Source: Saprospiraceae bacterium (lineage in GTDB: Bacteria > Bacteroidota > Bacteroidia > Chitinophagales > Saprospiraceae). Taken from it: a stretch of 64,000 nucleotides of DNA. Below the pieces are notes generated by a model. The model saw nothing but the letters and a program-made list of their open reading frames with translations. It searched no databases and was not told the DNA's origin. Each line of letters opens with the position of its first letter. Within the stretch, counting starts at the first letter, position 1. Below are positions 25,379 to 33,137 of the stretch, in pieces. The DNA is taken from contig JANQWK010000030.1 in NCBI GenBank assembly GCA_030729925.1, positions 51,839 through 115,838 on the forward strand. The letters run 5' to 3'. A program made the translations under genes and the position numbers.

Positions 25379-26455
25379 ATGACTGCTACCCCCTTCCGAA
25401 GCGCGGCTCTGCTTATCGGGCTGTTGTTTTATTGTTCCTTACCTACATTTTCCCAAGCACCTGTCCCCGTTTTCCCGGGAGAACAATGGGAAAGGCACGC
25501 CTCTTGGTCAGATGCCGGCTACGATCCCGAAAAAGCGCGGCAAATCCGACAGTTTATTGTTGATAGCATGAACACCACCGGTCTTTATGTGGTCGTTCAG
25601 GGAAAAGAGCTATTCAGGTTTGGGGATATTGAAGAGCTTTCTTATCTGGCGAGCTGCCGAAAAAGTATCCTAGCGATGATGTATGGAAAATATATCGAAA
25701 ACGGCACCATCAATCCGGAATTGACGATGGAACAGTTGGGGTTCGACGACATCCAGGGACTCCTTCCCCTTGAGAAAAAGGCGACTGTACAAGATTTGAT
25801 TACTGCACGGTCAGGTGTGTATCATCCGGCTTCCAATAGTGGTGACAACGCAGCTGATGCGCCTGAAAGAGGATCACAGGAGCCTGGAAGTTATTTTTTG
25901 TACAACAACTGGGACTTCAACGCAGCAGGTGCTGCATTCGAGCAGTTGACAGGGCAAAATATTTACGATGCCATGGAAACAGATATTGCTCGTCCTATTG
26001 GCATGCAGGACTGGGATCGTTCAGCGCAGAAAAAAAGTGGAGATACCAAACAATCCCGGTATCAGGCGTACCATGTGTGGTTATCCACGCGGGATATGGC
26101 CAGAATCGGACAGCTGATGTTGCATGAAGGCAATTGGAACGGCAAGCAGGTAATCTCACGCGATTGGGCCAAAGAGATTGTGCGGGTGGTAACCCCACTG
26201 GAAGAGATGAATCCAACCCGCTACCGGGATGGTTATTTTGGCTATGGATATATGTGGTGGGTGTGGGATGGTCCTGAGGCAAGCGGTGCATTTGAAGGAG
26301 CCTATACTGCCAGGGGAGCTATCGGACAGTACATTACTGTTCTTCCTGCCCTGGATATGGTTATTTCCCACAAAACCAACGCAAAATATAGCCGTTCTAC
26401 AAGCTGGAACTCTTATGAAAGGCTGATCCAACATTTTATTGACGCCAAACTTTAA
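25379..26455 (+). CDS. exported serine hydrolase, class C beta-lactamase family
   Basis: 358 residues with a signal peptide (MTATPFRSAALLIGLLFYCSLPTFS). The SxxK motif is SCRKS near residue 103, and the YxN-type motif is YNNWD near residue 183. LITARSGVYHP is the conserved loop between them. The C-terminal GAYTARGAIGQYITVLPALDMVI block matches the beta-lactamase family (PF00144), which includes esterases and D-peptidases, so true beta-lactamase activity should not be assumed. It is the last gene of the DUF58 operon, which ends at a palindrome. Confidence 0.87.
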   Translation: MTATPFRSAALLIGLLFYCSLPTFSQAPVPVFPGEQWERHASWSDAGYDPEKARQIRQFIVDSMNTTGLYVVVQGKELFRFGDIEELSYLASCRKSILAMMYGKYIENGTINPELTMEQLGFDDIQGLLPLEKKATVQDLITARSGVYHPASNSGDNAADAPERGSQEPGSYFLYNNWDFNAAGAAFEQLTGQNIYDAMETDIARPIGMQDWDRSAQKKSGDTKQSRYQAYHVWLSTRDMARIGQLMLHEGNWNGKQVISRDWAKEIVRVVTPLEEMNPTRYRDGYFGYGYMWWVWDGPEASGAFEGAYTARGAIGQYITVLPALDMVISHKTNAKYSRSTSWNSYERLIQHFIDAKL

Positions 26456-26466
26456 TGGCGATAGTA

Positions 26467-26498
26467 GCTATGAGTCCTAAAATTTTAGGACTCATAGC
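26467..26498. terminator. perfect 32-base palindrome between convergent genes, putative bidirectional terminator
   Basis: The 16-base arm GCTATGAGTCCTAAAA is followed directly by its reverse complement, with no loop bases. It lies between the serine hydrolase (plus) and SOD (minus) stops. The stem interior is AU-rich. No clean T run follows on the plus strand, so termination is inferred from position and symmetry. Confidence 0.5.
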
Positions 26499-26509
26499 CA
26501 TGAAAAAAC

Positions 26510-27265
26510 TTAACCCTCTACGCCGTCTAAGTTCGCAGCGACAGCTCCCCAATTGATCAGGCTAAAAAAGCTGTCAATGTACTCGGCACGTCTATTTTGG
26601 TACTTGAGGTAGTAGGCATGTTCCCAGACATCAATCCCCAAAATAGGGGTTCCTGGTGCCTCGGCGATGTTTTTCATGAGGGGGTTATCTTGGTTTGGGG
26701 TAGAACTCACTGAAAGTTTGCCCTCGGGAGAAACAGACAACCATGCCCATCCGGAACCAAATCGGGTAGCGGCAGCCTTGCTGAAAACCTCTTTAAACCC
26801 TTCAAAAGAAGTAAAGGTAGCATTGATCGCATCGGCCAGTCGTCCCGACGGCGCCTGTCCTCCACCTGGGGTCATCACTTTCCAAAACAAACTGTGGTTA
26901 AAGTGCCCGCCGCCATTATTTCGGATAGCGGTATGTTCGGGTTTACCTTCCAAAGACTGAAGGATCGTTTTCAAATCCGCACCCGACCATTCGTGGCCTT
27001 CTAAAGCTTTATTCAGGTTATTGACATACCCTGCATGGTGTTTGCCATGGTGGATATTCATGGTCTCTGTGTCAATATAAGGCTCCAGCGCTTCTGGCGC
27101 ATAAGGTAGTTCCGGAAGGGCAAAAGGTGAGGCTAGCGCGCTAATCGTTGAAACATCCGCGATGGGGTTAGCGGTCCCTGTATCTTTACAAGATGACACC
27201 ATCGGCGCCACCAAAGATCCGATCGCCAGCACTGATCCCGTCTTCAAAAATTCTCTTTTTTTCAT
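26510..27265 (-). CDS. exported Fe/Mn-type superoxide dismutase (lipoprotein)
   Basis: 251 residues. It dismutates superoxide to hydrogen peroxide and oxygen. The metal ligands are visible: His in [10 protein letters not shown] (about residue 73), His in [10 protein letters not shown] (about 125), and Asp and His in [10 protein letters not shown] (about 213). The GGH context leans towards Mn or a cambialistic enzyme. Odd feature: the N-terminus ([10 protein letters not shown], hydrophobic core, SSC) is a lipoprotein signal, so the enzyme is anchored outside the cytoplasm, unlike typical bacterial Fe/Mn SODs. The Tat-like KKREFLK start suggests folded export, which is inference. Confidence 0.93.
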   Translation of the reverse strand: MKKREFLKTGSVLAIGSLVAPMVSSCKDTGTANPIADVSTISALASPFALPELPYAPEALEPYIDTETMNIHHGKHHAGYVNNLNKALEGHEWSGADLKTILQSLEGKPEHTAIRNNGGGHFNHSLFWKVMTPGGGQAPSGRLADAINATFTSFEGFKEVFSKAAATRFGSGWAWLSVSPEGKLSVSSTPNQDNPLMKNIAEAPGTPILGIDVWEHAYYLKYQNRRAEYIDSFFSLINWGAVAANLDGVEG

Positions 27266-27322
27266 AACTTTCTAATTTAGTCGTATAACGGAAAACCTAA
27301 ATTAAGGTTTATTTTAGCGGAG

Positions 27323-28228
27323 CTACAAATTGGAAGCCTCATACTTGTTGTGTATCCATACAATCGCCAGCCCAAAAAGTACTGCCGAAAGGATCAGGGC
27401 GATGTTTAGCAACCCCTCTGCCCCAAACGAAAGTTTGATCAGTATCGTAGAAATAATAAAACCCGAATTCCGGATTACCTTTCTGAACTGGTCGGTGTGA
27501 AACAAAGAAACCAATAACAACAAGACATCCGTTAAAATCAGAATTGTGAAAAAATCGTCAAAAAACACCTCGTTTACATCTGTCACGGTGCCTACCATCT
27601 GATCAACTGATATCATGTTATTAAACAACCAGTTGCCAAAACTATAAATTGCCAGACCCAGAAAAACAGGTACCAGGATGCCGCTGAGGATTTTCTTGAG
27701 CTGTACAAAAAAATCTTTTTCGCGCTCGGAATCAATATTGGGGTTATAGTCAGGAAAAATACGGGTTGTATTGACTTTGTAAAACAAAAAGATCAGGAAA
27801 AAGAGCACTACCGTGGCCACGATGTCATAGGTAAACTGCAAGTCGTATTTTGCCTCGAACCAGTTGGTGGACAAATCCAGATTTGCCAAATCCTTAAATA
27901 TGCGCCGAATGACGATTAGGGTAATGATTTCGTATTGCTTGCCAATATAGATACTAATTGACTTGGGCAGGTAATATACCAGCAGATAGACCTCATACAC
28001 CAGAATGAAAGAAAATGGAGTATATATGGCACCAATGGGGTTAGACAAAAATTTGCCTTGCTGTTGGCCAGAAGAAAGCCACCCGAGTTCCGCCGCGGCA
28101 ATCAGTCCCAAATGGAGCAAAAAACTGATAATTGCCAGAGAAACGATGATTCGCTCAAAACGCTTTTTGGTTGCACTAGATAAAAATAAGCGGTAGAAGA
28201 TCAGGAAAATATCGGGTAATTTTGTCAT
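27323..28228 (-). CDS. multi-pass membrane protein of unknown function
   Basis: 301 residues with about six or seven hydrophobic segments (for example IIVSLAIISFLLHLGLIAAA, IVATVVLFFLIFLFYKV, GILVPVFLGLAIYSFGNWL and GLLNIALILSAVLFGLAIVW). A charged loop (NIDSEREKDFFVQLKKIL) lies mid-protein. No motif lets me name a family. Its ATG overlaps the stop codon of the GH97 gene (ATGA), so the two are translationally coupled. Confidence 0.75.
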   Translation of the reverse strand: MTKLPDIFLIFYRLFLSSATKKRFERIIVSLAIISFLLHLGLIAAAELGWLSSGQQQGKFLSNPIGAIYTPFSFILVYEVYLLVYYLPKSISIYIGKQYEIITLIVIRRIFKDLANLDLSTNWFEAKYDLQFTYDIVATVVLFFLIFLFYKVNTTRIFPDYNPNIDSEREKDFFVQLKKILSGILVPVFLGLAIYSFGNWLFNNMISVDQMVGTVTDVNEVFFDDFFTILILTDVLLLLVSLFHTDQFRKVIRNSGFIISTILIKLSFGAEGLLNIALILSAVLFGLAIVWIHNKYEASNL

Positions 28229-30330
28229 ACTGGTTTTAAGCTAATGGCCAATCCCCCGCCGGGTGCAAGGGTGAAATTTAACATACTATCTTTATTTACC
28301 CGCTCCTTTCGAATGTTATACGCCCCTGGATTGGTGTTCCAGTCTGCATCGGGAGCATCCTCGTATATGGTTGCCTCATAGGCTTTTCCGGTATCCAAAA
28401 AATCAAAGCTAAGGGAAATATCCCGTTTGTTTTCATCCGTAATTGCTCCCAAGAACCAATTGAGCGACCCCCGCTCTTGCCTGGCAATGGCCACATAATC
28501 CCCTACTGCTCCATCCAGAACCTTGGTTTGCTCCCAATCTACCCCTACCTCCCGGATAAACTGAAAAGCAGGATGTCCTTCATAATGTTCGATGAGGTCA
28601 CAAGCCATTTGGACAGGGCTGTAAATCACCACGTACAAGCCCAATTGATGTGCCAGCGTAGTATTGACCTGTGGCTTTTTAGCGGGTAAATTGGCAGGAT
28701 CCAGGTACTTTTGCGACAATTTTAGGTCAAAAACACCCGGGGTAAAATCAATAGGTCCGGCCAGCATCCTGGTAAAAGCTACAATCGGCAAGTGTTCGGG
28801 GGGATTGCCCCCCTCCACAGACCAGGAATTAAACTCCTGTCCCCGCAAACCTTCCCGGGAAATCGCATTTGGCAGGGTGCGCCTGATACCGGTATCCTTG
28901 ATAGGCTCATGCGCATTGACTGCTACTTGATACTTTGCAGCTGTACGGAGCACCTTTCTGTAGTGGTTGACCATCCACTGGCCGTGGTGGTACTCCCCTT
29001 TGGGGATAATTTTTCCGACATACCCTGTTTTTACCGTATGGATTCCCAAACGCTGCATCAAGGCAAAAGCCGTATCCAATTGTTGTTCGTAGGTCCGAGG
29101 GGCAGAGGATGTTTCATGGTGCATAATCATAGATACCCCTTTTTCTGCTGCATAAACGACCACCGACTCCAGGTCGTAATCCGGGTAAGGCGTCACAAAA
29201 TCAAACACCCCTTCCCTATCCTCAAAACCAATCCAATGTTCCCATCCGGTATTCCACCCTTCTACCAATATCCCTCCAATGTTGTTGGCCGCTGCAAAAT
29301 CAATGAACCTTTTTGCATTGGCTGTTGTCGCTCCATGCTTTCCACTCGCCATATCCCAACTCGATTTCCCGAGGTGCATTTCCCACCAAATGCCCATGTA
29401 TTTTTGGGGTTGGAACCAAGACACATCCCCGAGTTCATTAGGTTCGTTGAGGTTCAGGATCAAGTTGGATGCAATCAAATCCGCTGCTCGTGGGGCAATC
29501 TGTATGGTGCGCCAGGGCGTTTGAAAAGGCAGACTGCGCACCACCTTGTGTCCAAGCCTGTCAGAGCCAACCAGTTCACTAGTCATGGTCAGTTTATCAG
29601 GATCCACTTTAAGCGTCATCCCAGCATAATCGGTAAGATTGGCTTCGTGGAAACTAAGGTGAAGCCCCTCTGCTGTTCGCATTGTCACAGGAGTATTCAC
29701 GGCATTTTCGGGGATATAGGTCTGGGCGAGATTTGGATGATTGCGCTTGGACAATGCATCAATTTCCGAAAACTTGGTGGTGTTGTACAAGTGTTCGTAA
29801 ATATCCCAATCTCCAGGGATCCACCAGGTCGTATGATCGCCTGTAAGGACAAAACTACTGTGCTCGTCCATAATAACGACGGTATCTACTCCTGGTTGTG
29901 CAGGAAATTCGTGTCGGAAAGCAATACCATCATCGTAAGCTCTGAAATAAATATTCCAAGTCCTATTGGGTAAATCCTTTTCTTGGAGTTCTACTTTCAG
30001 CTCTTGGAAGCGGTTATGCACCAAGCGCTGCTCACCCCAGGGCAATTCCCAAGTTTCATCTGTGGAAGTGTGACTACTTTGAACAAGGTTTAGTCCCTTG
30101 CCCAAAGCAGGCTGATCCTTGAAATCAAACCCCAAGTACGAACTGTCCACCAGCAAATGGTCTTTGTACCTCACCAGATAACCGGGCTGCCCCTCCTCGC
30201 TCAAAAAAAAGGAAACAGCAACGTTATTATCGGGTGAAGCAACCCTATCCAGGTGAGCCTCTCTTTCACAGGAAAAAGAAAAAACTGCTAGGACGGAGAA
30301 AAAAAGCAACAGGTTAGAATGCTTCATCAT
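28225..30330 (-). CDS. glycoside hydrolase family 97 lipoprotein (SusB-type alpha-glucosidase/galactosidase)
   Basis: 701 residues from the first of two tandem ATGs (30328-30330). The lipobox FSC anchors it in the envelope. The N-terminal beta-sandwich covers about residues 25-270. The catalytic barrel has WWEMHLGKSSWDM, LVEGWNTGWEHW and the HEPIKDTGIRRTLPNAISREGLRGQEFN block, which carries catalytic Glu residues. VKTGYVGKI sits where retaining members have their Asp nucleophile, so I infer an inverting, SusB-like enzyme. A C-terminal beta domain follows. There is no SusC/D pair nearby. Its stop overlaps the next gene's ATG, and it follows the D-aminoacylase-like gene by 78 bases. Confidence 0.9.
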   Translation of the reverse strand: MMKHSNLLLFFSVLAVFSFSCEREAHLDRVASPDNNVAVSFFLSEEGQPGYLVRYKDHLLVDSSYLGFDFKDQPALGKGLNLVQSSHTSTDETWELPWGEQRLVHNRFQELKVELQEKDLPNRTWNIYFRAYDDGIAFRHEFPAQPGVDTVVIMDEHSSFVLTGDHTTWWIPGDWDIYEHLYNTTKFSEIDALSKRNHPNLAQTYIPENAVNTPVTMRTAEGLHLSFHEANLTDYAGMTLKVDPDKLTMTSELVGSDRLGHKVVRSLPFQTPWRTIQIAPRAADLIASNLILNLNEPNELGDVSWFQPQKYMGIWWEMHLGKSSWDMASGKHGATTANAKRFIDFAAANNIGGILVEGWNTGWEHWIGFEDREGVFDFVTPYPDYDLESVVVYAAEKGVSMIMHHETSSAPRTYEQQLDTAFALMQRLGIHTVKTGYVGKIIPKGEYHHGQWMVNHYRKVLRTAAKYQVAVNAHEPIKDTGIRRTLPNAISREGLRGQEFNSWSVEGGNPPEHLPIVAFTRMLAGPIDFTPGVFDLKLSQKYLDPANLPAKKPQVNTTLAHQLGLYVVIYSPVQMACDLIEHYEGHPAFQFIREVGVDWEQTKVLDGAVGDYVAIARQERGSLNWFLGAITDENKRDISLSFDFLDTGKAYEATIYEDAPDADWNTNPGAYNIRKERVNKDSMLNFTLAPGGGLAISLKPV

Positions 30331-30408
30331 TTTGCTGCGTAGATAAATTGGACGGAAAAAGGTTATGGTATATTTAACAATATCGCACATTTTTTTTGGA
30401 GCGCTAAA

Positions 30409-32001
30409 TTATTGGCCAACAAATTTTCCTTTCAACCACATCCCCGGTGTTTGTCCAGTCATTTCCCCTTTTTTCAGGACTAAAACACCATTCACAAACA
30501 CGTACTCCACGCCTGAGGGATAGTGATGGGGATCCGTGTAGCTTGCATTGTCTCGTATATTTTGGACATCTAGCAACGCCAAATCTGCAAAATAACCCGT
30601 TTGAATACTCCCCCTTTTGGCTTGGCCAATTTTTTGAGCGGGAAGGGTTGTCATACGGCGAACCGCTTCCTCGAGGGTGAGTAAGCCTTCTTCTTTGACA
30701 TACTTTTCGATCACCCGAGGGAATGCCCCGTAACAGCGGGGATGGGGATGTTCTGCGCCAAAAACCACCAAATCGGCATCTGAGTCAAACATGGTCAGGG
30801 GGTGTCTGATAAAATTTCTGAGATCATCCTCGCTCATAGCATGGAAAATACCGTAAAACCCGCCTTGTGTCTCAATGTCAAGCAGCAAATCAATGGTCGT
30901 TTCCAAGTTAAGGGGTTTGCCTAGGTGGAGGGCATAATCTTCCAGCGTTTTCCCTTTGAAAGCGGGGTCTGGATCAAAATCTCTAAACTGGATCAGACTC
31001 AGGTCATCCGCTCCAGGATCTCGCATGATAATCTCACGCATTTCTGCTTTTATGTTTTCCCGGGTCACCGGGTCTTTTAAGCGCTTGATCAATCCCTCGC
31101 GCCCTCCTGCCATCGCCCATTGAGGAATAAGAATGGAAGAAAATGTACTGTACGCCATATAGGGGTACACATCAGCAGTCACCTCAATCCCAGCATTACG
31201 AGCAGAATCTATCAATGCCAACATCTGTGCTGACCAGCCCCACTGGGGTTTGCCGGCGGCTTTGAGGTGATTGATCTCTACCGGAATACCCGCTTTTGCC
31301 CCAATCTTGATGCTTTCCCGAATGGACTCTAGGACACCGTCCATTTCATTGCGCATGTGGGTAAAATACAAACCCTTGTATTGGGCAGCGACTTTGGCGA
31401 GTTCCACGATTTCCTCCTCAGAAGCGTAGTTCGCAGGGACATATTCCAATCCGGTTGCCAATCCGAGCGCTCCTTGTTTCATGGATTCGGCCACATAAAA
31501 CCGCATGCTATCCAGTTCTGCCGGCGATGCTTGTCTGTTTTCCAAACCCAATATGCGTTTGCGCACCCAGGAATGACCTGCAAAAAAACCAATATTGGCA
31601 CCAAATTTCAGCGTATCGGCGTAAGTGTCAATGGGCCATGGCTGGTCTCCGCTGTGCAAACTCGCCAAAACACTGGTAGTCCCCTGTCGGATAAAATTTT
31701 CGGCCAACGGAAGTTGTTGTGCATTTGTCGTGATGTTGGTGTGAAGGTCAATAAATCCTGGGCAAACAAACAGTCCTTTGGCATCGAGAATATGCCTGGC
31801 CGTCCTGGGATCCAGCGGGGTAAAGGAAACCATGCTGATTTTGCCATCCTTGATGCCGAGGTCGGCAAAAAAAGGTGGCTGGCCGGTACCATCTACAATT
31901 TGACCTCCACTGATGATCCAATCGAATGTCTTTTCCGGTGGAGCTGACTGACAGGACATCAAAACGGCTAAACAAAATAACAGATACAGGTTACGGATCA
32001 T
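30409..32001 (-). CDS. N-acyl-D-amino-acid deacylase (D-aminoacylase)-like amidohydrolase lipoprotein
   Basis: 530 residues, the usual length. The lipobox LMSC predicts an envelope lipoprotein. The family core is clear: DWIISGGQIVDGTGQP, CPGFIDLHTN, THMRNEMDG, EINHLKAAG and the D-containing MFDSDADLV. Two metal-site oddities stand out: the canonical HxH of DxHTH is HTN (His87, Asn89), and the position corresponding to the tight-zinc Cys is His116 (SLHSG). It may still bind metal with this altered set or prefer another substrate. It sits 59 bases after the RND adaptor on the same strand and 78 before GH97. Confidence 0.88.
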   Translation of the reverse strand: MIRNLYLLFCLAVLMSCQSAPPEKTFDWIISGGQIVDGTGQPPFFADLGIKDGKISMVSFTPLDPRTARHILDAKGLFVCPGFIDLHTNITTNAQQLPLAENFIRQGTTSVLASLHSGDQPWPIDTYADTLKFGANIGFFAGHSWVRKRILGLENRQASPAELDSMRFYVAESMKQGALGLATGLEYVPANYASEEEIVELAKVAAQYKGLYFTHMRNEMDGVLESIRESIKIGAKAGIPVEINHLKAAGKPQWGWSAQMLALIDSARNAGIEVTADVYPYMAYSTFSSILIPQWAMAGGREGLIKRLKDPVTRENIKAEMREIIMRDPGADDLSLIQFRDFDPDPAFKGKTLEDYALHLGKPLNLETTIDLLLDIETQGGFYGIFHAMSEDDLRNFIRHPLTMFDSDADLVVFGAEHPHPRCYGAFPRVIEKYVKEEGLLTLEEAVRRMTTLPAQKIGQAKRGSIQTGYFADLALLDVQNIRDNASYTDPHHYPSGVEYVFVNGVLVLKKGEMTGQTPGMWLKGKFVGQ

Positions 32002-32060
32002 AAGCTATACATTTTTACGGTACACCCAAAAGTAGGAAAAGACCAGAACACGGTCAACGC

Positions 32061-33137
32061 TTAATTTGTCCACACTATGGGCGCATCGTGCGTGAGGAAG
32101 GTGTGACCCGAAACAATTACCTGATCGTCCGTTGAGAGTTTTCCTGATATGGACACCTCTGTTTCGTTTTCGTCCAGTACCTCTATGGCATGTAACTTGG
32201 CCCGACTTCGATCCACATCCACCGTAAACAGCATTTGCTGCCCTGCTCTGGTCAGAATCGCTTGTTTGGGTACAATCAGCTTCGCTGGTATCTTTTCCTG
32301 TAACCATACTACCACAGACAGTCTTTCAGGGACAGGGATCCTCAGAGAAGTTGGCAATTGAGCTGTGACTTCCACTAATCCATGCTGATTGACCTGGGGG
32401 TTGATACTCTGTACCCTGGCATTTAGCGTATCCAAGCCTGGTATTCCGGTAGAAATAATAATGGGTGCACCTTTTCGGAGTAAAGTTGTTTTGGAAAACA
32501 GCACCAAAAACCTGACCAATAGCGTCTCCTGGTTAAGTAAATCCGCAATGACCTGACCTGCTGCCAGGTTTTGCCCCGGTTGGACAGCGAGATTTGCTAC
32601 AATACCCTCAAAAGGTGCTATTAATTCCCTACTTTCCCATAACTGCTGCCGGTAATCAAAGTCTAGTACTGCTCTCGCATACCCGCTTTTTAGGGCAATG
32701 ACCTGTTGGGTCAGGCTATCTACCGAGTTTTCGCAGCAGGCATCTCCTCCGTATTGGATCAGCATTTCTTTTTTGCGCAAAGCAGCAACCTGTAGCTCCA
32801 ATGCAGCGAGGTTCAGGTCATAATCCAAAAAAGTCGGATCCAAACTGGCCAGCACCTCGCCCTTACGAACCTGCAAACCGTTCTTTACAAATAGGTTTTT
32901 TAGTTTTCCATTGATAGAAAAAGCCAATTCGGTTTTTTGTCCGTGCTCCAGATGCCCAAACGCCTGATAAGATTGAACCATAAAACCTGATCGCACCCTG
33001 ATGGTGTTGACCCTTTCAGGTTCCATCGTCAAGGACACCAAAGTCGAGCTTTTTTCCATCCCCCCTATCCTATCACAACTCGACCATACGCTTGTCAGAA
33101 TGCCCAAAACCGGCCAAAAATAGAGTGCCCGTCTCAT
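32061..33137 (-). CDS. RND efflux periplasmic adaptor (membrane-fusion) lipoprotein
   Basis: 358 residues. A signal with lipobox SSC anchors it to the inner membrane. The barrel-sandwich halves are visible: FSINGKLKNLFVKNGLQVRKGEVLASLD and ELIAPFEGIVANLAVQPGQNLAAGQVIADL. The helical hairpin between them is short and carries adjacent Cys (ACCENS). The beta-barrel and membrane-proximal domains follow (VPKQAILTRAGQQMLF). It links a permease to an outer-membrane factor. Its ATG overlaps the stop of the RND permease (ATGA). No TolC-like gene is present in the window. Confidence 0.9.
   Translation of the reverse strand: MRRALYFWPVLGILTSVWSSCDRIGGMEKSSTLVSLTMEPERVNTIRVRSGFMVQSYQAFGHLEHGQKTELAFSINGKLKNLFVKNGLQVRKGEVLASLDPTFLDYDLNLAALELQVAALRKKEMLIQYGGDACCENSVDSLTQQVIALKSGYARAVLDFDYRQQLWESRELIAPFEGIVANLAVQPGQNLAAGQVIADLLNQETLLVRFLVLFSKTTLLRKGAPIIISTGIPGLDTLNARVQSINPQVNQHGLVEVTAQLPTSLRIPVPERLSVVVWLQEKIPAKLIVPKQAILTRAGQQMLFTVDVDRSRAKLHAIEVLDENETEVSISGKLSTDDQVIVSGHTFLTHDAPIVWTN

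Noticed and set aside
28792..29973. A long open frame of about 390 codons antisense to the GH97 gene.
   Set aside because: Its translation shows no domain and mirrors the codon pattern of the clear GH97 gene on the other strand, so it is a shadow.
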